Shown piece after piece: positions 24,229 to 31,732 of a stretch of DNA of 33,286 nt; positions within the stretch are counted from its first letter, which is position 1, and each line of letters opens with the position of its first letter. Position numbers and translations under genes: made by a program. The notes beneath the pieces were generated by a model, which did no database searches, was not told the DNA's origin, and worked only from the letters and a program-made list of their open reading frames with translations. This DNA comes from Planctomycetes bacterium UBA4800. Its GTDB lineage: Bacteria > Planctomycetota > UBA8108 > UBA8890 > UBA8898. The stretch spans positions 1 through 33,286 of the forward strand of contig DHGK01000070.1 in assembly GCA_002402755.1 (NCBI GenBank), read 5' to 3'.

Positions 24229-24303
24229 ATGAGAGCCGAGGTCGTGCGGGATGCGCGGCGATGGGGCGCGCCCGCGCTTCGACAAGGTCCAGGATGCTCA
24301 TGA
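24229..24303 (+). CDS. possible 24-residue leader peptide
   Basis: This small open frame starts ATG at 24229 with GGAGGAG ending 3 nt before it, a better ribosome site than its larger neighbours have. It encodes 24 residues beginning MRAEVVRDARRWG and stops at TGA 24301-24303. The stop overlaps the ATG at 24300 of the next gene (ATGA), an arrangement typical of translational coupling. There is no run of a single amino acid as in attenuation leaders. It may be a real coupling peptide or chance; only the site geometry supports it. Confidence 0.4.
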   Translation: MRAEVVRDARRWGAPALRQGPGCS

Positions 24304-25475
24304 CGGCACGTGTGCATGCGACCGCGCATGGGGGAAGGTCGTTGGCGTGCGCAGCCCTGCTGCTGTGCGGGATCGGATGGGGACGCGCCGCTCCGGCCGA
24401 CGCCGATGCCGTGCGCGCGGAGATCGCCGCGCTGCTCGCCTCGACGGCCTCGACGGACGCGGCGGCGGTGCGGCGCGCCGAAAGCCGGCTCGTCGCGCTC
24501 GCCCTGCGGGCGCCGGAGATCTTCCGCGAGGAAATGGTCCGGCGCCGGCGCGAGGAGGCCCTCATGGCGGCGATGCTCGGGGAGGGCGCGTACGCCAAGC
24601 CCGCGGGCCTCTTCTTCGCCGAGAAGCTCGCCGAGGCCCAGCGCGCGCTCGACGACGGCCGCGCCGCCGAGGCGCGCGTCCTGTGCGAGGCCGTGCTCGC
24701 GCTGGGGTGCGATGCGGCCGCGGGCGTGCGCGCCACGCGCCTCGCGCGCCTGGCGCGCGACCGGGAGTTCGCGGGCGAGACGTTCGTCGCGAACCTCAGG
24801 CCCTCGGCGGATGTGATCGGCGCCGATGCCGCGCCATCGTTCGTGCTCGAGCTGTGGAACCGCTCGGACCGCCCCGCGAAGGCGACGATGGCGGTCGGCC
24901 TCGAGCTCCAGGTGAGCTCGAGCACGCTGGGTACGGGCGGGCAGCCGTTCAGCGAGGAAACGACCGAGCTCATCGCGCTTCCGAAGGACGCCGTGGCGAT
25001 CGAGCCGGGGACGGCGTGGGAGCACGAGTTCAAGCTCAAGGTCGCGCGCGTGTGGGAGCAGCCGTACGTCATCCAGCGCATCACGGCGCGGGGCCGCCTC
25101 GTGCGGGTGGGCATCGAGAGCGGCGGAAGGATGTCGGACCGCGCGATGCGCGTGCCGCATGCCGTGACGTTCCGCGCGCCGGGCGATGTCGCGCCGGCCG
25201 TGCGCGATCCCATCGGGGCCATGCGCGCCGCGATTGCGCACGAGGATGCCGGCACCTTGCACGCGGCGAGCGTGGTCGCGGCGTGGGAGGACAAGGTCGA
25301 TGCGGCCGTGGAGGTGCTGCTCGAAGGGGCCCGCGCGCCCGCGCCCATCGGTCCGGCGAGCTTCGTGCTGCTCAGGCTGCTGAGCGGGCAGAACCACGGC
25401 ACGGACCGCGTCAAGTGGATCGTGTGGTATCTCCGGAGCGAGCGGGTGGCCGTGCCGCGCATCTTCGAGCGCTGA
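24300..25475 (+). CDS. secreted protein of unknown function
   Basis: This is about 391 residues with an N-terminal signal peptide (SLACAALLLCGIGW, likely cut near GRAAPA). A helical region of about 40-150 (AEIAALLAS, EIFREEMVRRRREEALMAAM, LAEAQRALDDGRAAEARVLC) has a TPR-like feel. It is followed by a beta-rich part (FVLELWNRSDRPAKATMAVG, LELQVSSSTLGTGG). The C-terminus is helical (DKVDAAVEVLLEGARA) and ends VPRIFER. No family is recognised. The start is uncertain: ATG 24300 has AGGA 5 nt upstream and overlaps the small frame's stop, ATG 24294 has AAGG 6 nt upstream, and ATG 24261 is a longer option. It follows rpsA by about 150 bp and may be partly co-transcribed with it. Confidence 0.72.
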   Translation: MTARVHATAHGGRSLACAALLLCGIGWGRAAPADADAVRAEIAALLASTASTDAAAVRRAESRLVALALRAPEIFREEMVRRRREEALMAAMLGEGAYAKPAGLFFAEKLAEAQRALDDGRAAEARVLCEAVLALGCDAAAGVRATRLARLARDREFAGETFVANLRPSADVIGADAAPSFVLELWNRSDRPAKATMAVGLELQVSSSTLGTGGQPFSEETTELIALPKDAVAIEPGTAWEHEFKLKVARVWEQPYVIQRITARGRLVRVGIESGGRMSDRAMRVPHAVTFRAPGDVAPAVRDPIGAMRAAIAHEDAGTLHAASVVAAWEDKVDAAVEVLLEGARAPAPIGPASFVLLRLLSGQNHGTDRVKWIVWYLRSERVAVPRIFER

Positions 25476-25552
25476 GGCGCGCGCCCGGGCCCTTACTCCG
25501 TACATATTTGGTGAAGCCACGGCCCCGCGGGCGCCGGCTGTGGCCGGCGTTT

Positions 25553-25574
25553 CCCCCCTTCTCCCGAAGGGGGG
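25553..25574. repeat. CCCCCCTTC/GAAGGGGGG hairpin
   Basis: CCCCCCTTC (25553-25561) and GAAGGGGGG (25566-25574) form a perfect 9-bp stem with a TCCC loop. A second GGAAGGGGGG follows at 25577-25586 and could pair with the same left arm, so two alternative hairpins are possible. It lies about 80 bp after the preceding gene. It may act as a 3'-end structure, and it resembles a dispersed REP-like element. The rest of 25476-25762 shows no gene. Confidence 0.6.
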
Positions 25575-25762
25575 ACGGAAGGGGGGTTGTTCCAGGGTGA
25601 GCAGGGACGCCGAGCGGTTGCCGCGGAGAGAACCTCCCTCCCCGCCCCCGTACCTCGATAGGACCAAGAGAGCGCAATGAACGTGTGTATCGTGTGTCTC
25701 GGCCGACGGGTTCAGCGAATATGTACGATGGCGGCTTCGTGCGCGATCGGAGGTGCTTGTTC

Positions 25763-27751
25763 GTGAGCCGTGTGCTTCGCATTCTCGCAGGCTGTGCGCT
25801 GTGCCTGCTCGCGTCCGGCGCGGCGCCGCCCGGCCCCGAGCGCTGGGAGGGCGACATTCGCGCCTTCGAGACGCGCGACCGCTTGGCCCCGCCGCCGCGC
25901 GGCGGCATCGTGTTCGTCGGCTCGTCGAGCATCCGGCTCTGGCCGCTTGCGCGCTCGTTTCCGCATCTTCCCGCGATCAACCGCGGTTTCGGCGGCTCGT
26001 TTGTCTCCGACAGCGTCGCGTTCGCGCCGCGCATCGTCATTCCGTACAGGCCGGCCGCCGTCGTCCTCTATGCCGGCGACAACGACCTGGCCGCGGGAAA
26101 GACGCCGGAGCAGGTCCGCGATGACTACGCGGCCTTCGCGCGGCTCATTCACGGCGCGCTGCCGGCGGCGCGCATCGCGTACATCTCGATCAAGCCGAGC
26201 ATTGCGCGCTGGGGCCTCATCGAGAAGATCCGCGCGGCGAACGCGCTCATACGGGAGGCGGCCGCGAAGGACGAGCGGCTCTTCTTCGTCGATGTCGAGC
26301 CCGCCATGCTGGGGGCGGACGGGCAGCCGCGACGCGATCTGCTCGCCGAGGACGGGCTGCACCTCAACGCCGCCGGCTATGCCGCCTGGACGAAGCTCCT
26401 CGCGCCGCACCTGCGGCCGCGCGCCGCGCCGCCGCCCGCGAGCGGCCGGGAGAGCGGCTACCGCGGCATCTGGTTCACGCTGGGCGAGTTCTCGGACTAC
26501 GGGGACAAGTACTCCGGGGGGCTCGGCACCTACACGGCGAAGCACGTGCCGCTCGCCGTGTACGCGCCCGAGGCCGGCAAGACGTTCTTCGTCTACGGCG
26601 GCTCGCGCGAGGGCGCGCGGGGGCTCCTCGCGATGGCGTCCTGCTACGACCATGCGACGGGGACCGTGCCGCGGCCGACGATCGTCCACGACAAGGGCGC
26701 CGTCGGCGACCCGCACGACAACCCGAGCATTGCGCTGGACGAATCCGGACACGTGTGGGTGTTCGTGAGCGGCCGGGGGCGATCGCGCCCCGGCTTCATC
26801 TATCGCAGCACGGCGCCCTACGATGCCGGCGAGTTCGAGCGCGTCCACGAGGGCGAGATCACGTACCCGCAGCCCTGGTGGGTCCACGGGCGCGGGTTCG
26901 TGCTCCTCTTCACGAAGTACACGGCCGGCCGCGAGCTGTACTGGTCGGCGAGCCCTGACGGCCGCGCGTGGGCGCCGGCCCGCAAGCTCGCGGGCATGGG
27001 CGGCCACTACCAGGTGAGCGCCGAGCGCAACGGGCGCATCATCACCGCATTCAACATGCACCCGGACGGGAGCGTCAATCGGAGGACGAACCTGTACTTC
27101 GCCCGGACGGACGATCTCGGCGCGACCTGGCGGAGCGCCGGCGGGGCGGTCCTCGCGCCGCCGCTCGTCGATCCCGCCTGCCCGGCCCTCGTCCGCGAAT
27201 TCCGCGCCGAGGGGCTGCTCGTCTACCTGAAAGACATCGCGTTCGATGCGGCCGGCAACCCGGCGATCCTCGTCGTCACGTCGCGCGACCACCGGCCGGG
27301 TCCCGCGGGCGGCCCGCGCGTGTGGACGCTCCTGCGCTGGAACGGCGCGGCGTGGGAGTCGCACGAGGTCGCCCGGTCGGATCACAACTACGACATGGGC
27401 TCCCTGTACACCGAAGACGATGCCGAGTGGCGCGTCCTCGCTCCGACCGAGCCCGGGCCGCAACCCTGGGGAACCGGCGGCGAGGTCGCGCTCTGGGTGA
27501 GCCGCGATCGGGGGGCCACATGGCAGAAGCGGCGCGACGTGACGGCGGGCAGCGCGCTCAATCACGCGTACGTCCGCCGGCCCGTGAACGCGCACCCCGA
27601 CTTCTACGGCTTCTGGGCCGACGGCGACCCGAACGGGTACTCCTGCTCGCGGCTCTACTTCACGAACCGCGCGGGCGATGCCGTCCGGCGCCTGCCGTGC
27701 GAGATGGAGGGCGCGACGGCCGTGCCGGAGCGCGTGGCGGGGGCCGATTGA
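25763..27751 (+). CDS. secreted SGNH hydrolase fused to a BNR_4-like beta-propeller
   Basis: This 662-residue protein has a signal peptide (VLRILAGCALCLLASGA). Domain 1 (about 27-220) is an SGNH/GDSL esterase: block I FVGSSSIRLW (51-60, nucleophile Ser55), block II NRGFGGS (73-79, Gly), block III YAGDND (103-108, Asn107) and block V DGLHLN (197-202, Asp197 and His200). The catalytic set is therefore complete. Domain 2 (about 231-650) begins YRGIWF and DKYSGGLGTYTAKH and has sialidase-like Asp-box traces (DDLGATWRS, SRDRGATWQK), fitting the BNR_4 repeat family. Such families sit among polysaccharide lyases and sialidases, but its activity is not known. The start is GTG at 25763 with GGAGG 9 nt upstream. 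A role in deacetylating and binding or cutting a complex glycan is inferred. It converges on the PDZ gene with a 12-bp gap. Confidence 0.88.
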   Translation: MSRVLRILAGCALCLLASGAAPPGPERWEGDIRAFETRDRLAPPPRGGIVFVGSSSIRLWPLARSFPHLPAINRGFGGSFVSDSVAFAPRIVIPYRPAAVVLYAGDNDLAAGKTPEQVRDDYAAFARLIHGALPAARIAYISIKPSIARWGLIEKIRAANALIREAAAKDERLFFVDVEPAMLGADGQPRRDLLAEDGLHLNAAGYAAWTKLLAPHLRPRAAPPPASGRESGYRGIWFTLGEFSDYGDKYSGGLGTYTAKHVPLAVYAPEAGKTFFVYGGSREGARGLLAMASCYDHATGTVPRPTIVHDKGAVGDPHDNPSIALDESGHVWVFVSGRGRSRPGFIYRSTAPYDAGEFERVHEGEITYPQPWWVHGRGFVLLFTKYTAGRELYWSASPDGRAWAPARKLAGMGGHYQVSAERNGRIITAFNMHPDGSVNRRTNLYFARTDDLGATWRSAGGAVLAPPLVDPACPALVREFRAEGLLVYLKDIAFDAAGNPAILVVTSRDHRPGPAGGPRVWTLLRWNGAAWESHEVARSDHNYDMGSLYTEDDAEWRVLAPTEPGPQPWGTGGEVALWVSRDRGATWQKRRDVTAGSALNHAYVRRPVNAHPDFYGFWADGDPNGYSCSRLYFTNRAGDAVRRLPCEMEGATAVPERVAGAD

Positions 27752-27763
27752 CCGCCGCGGGCG

Positions 27764-30025
27764 TCAGCGCGTCGTCGGCTCGAGCTCGCCGCCCATTCCC
27801 TTCTCGTTCTCCATCATCTTGCGCGGCTCGATCGTGAGCTCCACGGTGCCGCTGCCGCGCTGGACCGTGACGCTCACCCGCTCGGTGTTCATGAGCATCG
27901 CCGCCTGGAGCTGCGCGAGGTTCTCGATGTCCTTGCCCGCAATGCCGACGATGAGATCGCCGTCCTGGAAGCCCGCCCGCGAGAGGTAGCCCTCTTCCTC
28001 GCGGAGCGACACCTGGAGCGCGTTCACGGGTTTGGGCTCGAAGCGCACCTCCATGTCGCCCTGGACGTCGATCCGCATCTCCTCTATCGTGCCGGCGCCC
28101 CACGACCGGAGCTTGTACTCGCCCGGAGCGAGCAACGGGAAGGTCGCGCGGCCATCCTTTGCGGCCTGCGGCGACCCGCCCCAGAACGCCTCGCGCCGCT
28201 GCAAAGGTTGAAGCTGGAGGCGCATGCTCGCCGTTCCCTCGGGAACGATCACCGTCACGGTATAGAGCGGCGGGATGGCGAACGATGCGGAGTTCATGCC
28301 GGCGGCGAGCGTCACCGGCTGCCGGGCGACGGGCCTCCGGCCGACGCGCTCGCCCTGAACGTACATTACGACCTCGTAGTCGCCGGGCTCGAGGGGGCCA
28401 AGCTTCTTCTTGCCCTCGAAGTCGACCTTGCCCTCGACGATCCGTCTGTCGCCGCGCGCGTTCGCCGCCGTCTTGTCGATGCCGACGTTCACCTTGCCTT
28501 CGAGGCCGCTGCCCGCGTAGTTCGGTATCGCGACCTCGATCTCCGCAGGCGCGACGAAACGTACGACGACCTCGGCGCCCCTCGCCGGCTCGTACTCGAC
28601 CTCTCTCGCGCCGAAGCGCTGCGTGTGGACCGCGATGAAGCGCTGCACGTCGCCATCGCCGTTCTCTCGACCCGAGCGCATGTGCTCGGGCGTGTCGGGA
28701 GGAAGGAACCAGTAGCTTCCGTCCGGCCGCGCAATCGTGCTGCCGCCGCCGGACGAGGAACCGGTCTTCGAACGTATGGTCCCGGAGATCTGCGCATCGC
28801 GGAGCGGCTCGTTCTCGGGCCCGTAGACCCACACGATCACGTAGTCGGCGGGGTCGAGCGCGGGCATCGCGAGGTCGCGCAGGACGATCGCGTCCGCCAC
28901 CTGCACGTGCTCCACGACGGCGATGGGAGCGTTGTGACCGCGCGCCGCGCCGATCGCGTAGGCGCCGGCGGCGAGATCCTCGAACGCGAACGCGAAGTCG
29001 TTATGCCGGCCGACCCACTCCTGGCCCTCGCCGCTCTGACGCAGGCTTTCCCAGTCGGGGACGCTTCCCGGCGCGATGCGCGCGATCCATACCACGGCAT
29101 TGTCGGGCTCCTCGCCCTCGGAGAACTTGACGACGCCCCTGATCCCGGGGCGGCTCCTGAGCGTCAGGGTCACGGTCTCGGCCCGCCCGCCCGCATTCAT
29201 TGTCACTTCGCGCTCTTCCGATGCGAACTCGCCGTCCTTTCCCGAGGTCGCGCGCAGCTTGTACGTGCCCGGGTTGAGCTGGATCGCGGGGTTCTCGGGC
29301 GTCCACGGGGTCGAGGAGCTCGATACGCTACCGCCGCTCTGCCGCTCCCACTCGATGTTTGCTTCAGCCGGGCTCGTGCCGTCCGCGAAGACCACGCTCA
29401 CGGGAATCTCGGTGATGAGCTCGGCGACGAACTCGACCTCGCTGCCCGGCTTCACGGCGAGCCAGCTCTGGCGCCCGCTGCGCTGCACCTCGTAGCCGCT
29501 GAGGAAGGCCTCGAGCCGGTACTTGGCATCGGTCAGCCCCGTCAGCGTGAACGCGCCCCGGGCATCGCTCGTCGCCTCGACGCGGGCGAGCTTGTTGCGC
29601 TGGTGCTGTTCGGCCAGCCTGGCGACGTACTTCTCGAGCGGCTCGTCCTCGGGAACGCCCGTCGCGCGCCTGCGGCCCGCGCCGCGGTCGGACGGCTGCG
29701 GCCAGCCCCGAACGACAACCCCGGCGATGGGGCTTCCGTTCTCCAGCTTGACCGTCCCCTTGATCGTGCCGCTGCCCGACTCGACCTTTGGGATGGGAAG
29801 GGCGGCGAGCGCCTCGGCGAGGAGTGTGGAGGTCTCGCGCGGCAGCGGCGCGGCTTCCGCCGCCGCGCCGTCAACCCTCGGCGCCGGCGTGGTCGCCGCA
29901 ACCCCGCGGGGCGCCGGCTTGTCCTGGAACGGACGCACATCCCCGCGCCCCACGGTGCACAACGCGATACCGAGCCCGGCGCCGAGCAGGAAGAACGCGA
30001 AATTGAGCAACGCGATTCGCAGCAT
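27764..30025 (-). CDS. membrane-anchored protein with carboxypeptidase-regulatory-like and PDZ domains
   Basis: This 753-residue protein has a single N-terminal hydrophobic segment (MLRIALLNFAFFLLGAGLGI), a signal anchor or uncut signal peptide. At about 85-175 lies a carboxypeptidase-regulatory-like beta sandwich (GTIKGTVKLENGSPIAGVVV, RGAFTLTGLTDAKYRLEAF). More beta-sandwich modules follow to about 660, with PGTYKLRA, GDYEVVMYV and PGEYKLRS marking module ends. A C-terminal PDZ domain covers about 668-735 (REEEGYLSRAGFQDGDLIVG, GKDIENLAQL). No protease domain accompanies the PDZ, so it likely binds peptides or C-termini in the periplasm. The ATG at 30025 with GAGG 5 nt upstream is preferred over GTG at 30031. 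The 176-bp gap upstream, 30026-30201, holds only a small GCAGGC/GCCTGC stem (30058-30072). Confidence 0.85.
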   Translation of the reverse strand: MLRIALLNFAFFLLGAGLGIALCTVGRGDVRPFQDKPAPRGVAATTPAPRVDGAAAEAAPLPRETSTLLAEALAALPIPKVESGSGTIKGTVKLENGSPIAGVVVRGWPQPSDRGAGRRRATGVPEDEPLEKYVARLAEQHQRNKLARVEATSDARGAFTLTGLTDAKYRLEAFLSGYEVQRSGRQSWLAVKPGSEVEFVAELITEIPVSVVFADGTSPAEANIEWERQSGGSVSSSSTPWTPENPAIQLNPGTYKLRATSGKDGEFASEEREVTMNAGGRAETVTLTLRSRPGIRGVVKFSEGEEPDNAVVWIARIAPGSVPDWESLRQSGEGQEWVGRHNDFAFAFEDLAAGAYAIGAARGHNAPIAVVEHVQVADAIVLRDLAMPALDPADYVIVWVYGPENEPLRDAQISGTIRSKTGSSSGGGSTIARPDGSYWFLPPDTPEHMRSGRENGDGDVQRFIAVHTQRFGAREVEYEPARGAEVVVRFVAPAEIEVAIPNYAGSGLEGKVNVGIDKTAANARGDRRIVEGKVDFEGKKKLGPLEPGDYEVVMYVQGERVGRRPVARQPVTLAAGMNSASFAIPPLYTVTVIVPEGTASMRLQLQPLQRREAFWGGSPQAAKDGRATFPLLAPGEYKLRSWGAGTIEEMRIDVQGDMEVRFEPKPVNALQVSLREEEGYLSRAGFQDGDLIVGIAGKDIENLAQLQAAMLMNTERVSVTVQRGSGTVELTIEPRKMMENEKGMGGELEPTTR

Positions 30026-30201
30026 GCACACCTCGTTGGGCGAGGCGACGGCCGCGCGCAGGCAGCGCCTGCCGTCCCAATACCTTCAGACTCTCAGAAG
30101 ATGAGCGGGGTGTCAAGCTCGGGAAGCGGGAACGATGTCCTCTTGCCTGCTCGTACGGGGCGAGTGCGCAGCCGGCCGGTGATGGCAAAGGGCGGCGAAG
30201 G

Positions 30202-30846
30202 TCATCTGCGCACGGCTGCATCGCGAGAGCATCGCGTGCCGGGGCCGAGAAGGACATCGAGCCGGCGCGCGGCGAGAGTCCTCCGCCTGCCTCCGGCAAT
30301 GAGCGTCAGGAACCGGCGCATCTTCGGCATGCTGAAGCTCGATGGGAGCTCGATCTCGGGCAGCGCGGCGAAGAGCCGCGAGCGCGCAGGTCCGAGATAG
30401 GCGAAATCGACGAGTGCCTTCTCCGGCGTCGCGATGCAAAGGCCGTTGCGGCCCACGATCTGGAATCCGGCGAAGAACCCGGCTGCGACATGGTGGATCG
30501 AGGCCGTACCGAGCGGCGTCGTGAACAGACGCGAGCGCGCCGGCGAGACCGCGTAGATTCGCTCGGGAATCTGCTCGATCATGCCGTGATGGTACAAGGC
30601 CGACTGGAGCGACACGTAACTGGGAAGCGGCGCCGTGACAATCTGCGGCAAGAGGAGCGGATCGATCCTGTCGGGGAATCCCCAGAGTCCGCGCGTGAGG
30701 CGCACGAGGTGGCCTGCGGCGGCGAGACGCGCCATGATCTTGCTTGCGTGGAGGCGCGGGACGCCGAGCGCCGCGGCCCCATCGTTCGTGCTCAGCGCGA
30801 GGGATCCCAACCGCTTCAGCGCGGCAAGGGCGTCAATGAGTCGCAT
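30202..30846 (-). CDS. abiEi: AbiEi-family antitoxin / transcriptional repressor
   Basis: This 214-residue protein has an N-terminal winged helix-turn-helix (about 1-60: LSTNDGAAALGVPRLHASKI and HLVRLTRGLWGF) and an AbiEi C-terminal domain with SALYHHGMI and the hallmark ATPEKALVDFAYL (139-151). AbiEi proteins neutralise the AbiEii nucleotidyltransferase toxin without a stable complex (type IV) and repress their own operon. The ATG at 30846 has GGAG 7 nt upstream and overlaps the toxin gene by 14 bp. The order, toxin first then antitoxin, is the reverse of the classic abiEi-abiEii arrangement. The C-terminus after residue 200 is Arg-rich and not conserved. Confidence 0.85.
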   Translation of the reverse strand: MRLIDALAALKRLGSLALSTNDGAAALGVPRLHASKIMARLAAAGHLVRLTRGLWGFPDRIDPLLLPQIVTAPLPSYVSLQSALYHHGMIEQIPERIYAVSPARSRLFTTPLGTASIHHVAAGFFAGFQIVGRNGLCIATPEKALVDFAYLGPARSRLFAALPEIELPSSFSMPKMRRFLTLIAGGRRRTLAARRLDVLLGPGTRCSRDAAVRR

Positions 30847-31609
30847 CGGAGCTCTCCAGCGCGTCAAGGACCCGGAGCGTCATGTCCTCCCAGACGGCGG
30901 GCGTATCGTAGGAGCCCTGCTGCTCGGGCGGGAGGAACGACAGGACCTGGCCTTTGAATTCATCGAAGGCGATGGCAAGGCAGCGTTCGCGCGCCTGTTC
31001 CAGCAACTCGGCCGGCAACGACGTTCGCATCCCGGCGGGATCGACCGCGCCGGAAACCTGGAGGAAATGCAGGTCGAACACATCCCGCGCCTGGGGAACG
31101 GCGCGCGACGCCAGCGCCTCCACCTTCTGCAGCCACGCGGCCGCTGCCGGATAGTGACACGCGAAGAACGGCGCGATTCGATGCTCGCGGACGAGCAGCG
31201 GATCGACCGTTTCGAAGGCCGTCCCCGAGAGCGCACGCCGGCGCGAGAACTCGATCTTCGTCGGTACCGGCAACTCGCTGCCGGGGATGAGGAGCCCGAT
31301 CTTCCATCGTTGCGTCGTCGCGGTGTGCTTGGCGTCGGTCACGTGCTCGATCCGGATGCCGCGGACGGCCAGCATCGTCTCGATCTTTCCTGATTTGAGA
31401 ATGGCCGCAACCCGCGCGCGCAGATCCTGGACCTCGATCGCGCCGACATCGAAATCCATGCCCTCGGAGTGACGAATGCTCCTCAGGAAGAACCGCAGAT
31501 TCGCCCCGCCCTTGAGCGCATAGGCCTGCTTATCGAGCTTGGCGCCGAGCAGCGCCAGGAAGGACAGGTGAAAGTACTCCGTGTGCTGCCGCTGCTGTGA
31601 AAAGGCCAT
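30833..31609 (-). CDS. abiEii: AbiEii-family nucleotidyltransferase toxin
   Basis: This 258-residue protein belongs to the DNA-polymerase-beta-like nucleotidyltransferases. Motif I is KGGANLR (33-39) with SEGMDFD (48-54), giving Asp52 and Asp54 as metal ligands. Motif II is KIEFSRR (118-124), and the late QKVEALASRA (161-170) and ARDVFDLHFL (174-183) are typical of AbiEii. All expected catalytic residues are present, so it is probably active. Homologues such as MenT modify tRNA ends; the substrate here is not known. The ATG at 31609 has GAGG 6 nt upstream. A TTG in frame at 31654 is the start of the -35 hexamer and not a start codon. The region looks less GC-rich than its neighbours, which would fit recent acquisition. 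Confidence 0.87.
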   Translation of the reverse strand: MAFSQQRQHTEYFHLSFLALLGAKLDKQAYALKGGANLRFFLRSIRHSEGMDFDVGAIEVQDLRARVAAILKSGKIETMLAVRGIRIEHVTDAKHTATTQRWKIGLLIPGSELPVPTKIEFSRRRALSGTAFETVDPLLVREHRIAPFFACHYPAAAAWLQKVEALASRAVPQARDVFDLHFLQVSGAVDPAGMRTSLPAELLEQARERCLAIAFDEFKGQVLSFLPPEQQGSYDTPAVWEDMTLRVLDALESSDATH

Positions 31610-31621
31610 GAGCAACCTCGC

Positions 31622-31671
31622 CGATATGATACCGTTTATAGCCACCTGTGTCAATTATCGGTATTATATCG
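31622..31671 (-). promoter_or_regulatory. AbiE promoter bracketed by a 13-bp inverted repeat operator
   Basis: On the minus strand a perfect TTGACA (31654-31649), a 17-bp spacer and TATCAT (31631-31626) form a strong sigma70 promoter with a leader of only about 12 nt before the toxin's GAGG. CGATATAATACCG (31671-31659) lies just upstream of the -35. Its inverted copy, with one mismatch, reads CGGTATCATATCG (31634-31622) and covers the whole -10. The arms are 37 bp apart. AbiEi is known to bind inverted repeats at its own promoter, so this is the likely autoregulatory operator. Confidence 0.8.
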
Positions 31672-31732
31672 TGAAGTCCACACCTGCAACGGCGATGCGG
31701 GCTGCGGCCTCAGCGCGACGCCGGCTGCGCCG

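Noticed and set aside
21369..25667. Very long open frame on the minus strand opposite cmk, plsC, rpsA and the secreted protein
   Set aside because: It mirrors real plus-strand genes in high-GC DNA, gives Arg/His/Asp-rich translation without any family motif and has no ribosome site.
25685..25762. Longer N-terminus for the SGNH-BNR protein starting at ATG 25685 or 25721
   Set aside because: The extra residues break the signal peptide pattern, and GGAGG supports GTG at 25763.
28208..30400. 730-codon plus-strand open frame opposite the PDZ protein and AbiEi
   Set aside because: It has no recognisable domain and crosses two supported minus-strand genes and their gap.
31652..31654. TTG as the start codon of the AbiEii gene
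   Set aside because: It forms part of a perfect TTGACA -35 hexamer and lies upstream of the -10, so it would not be transcribed from this promoter. ATG at 31609 has a proper GAGG.
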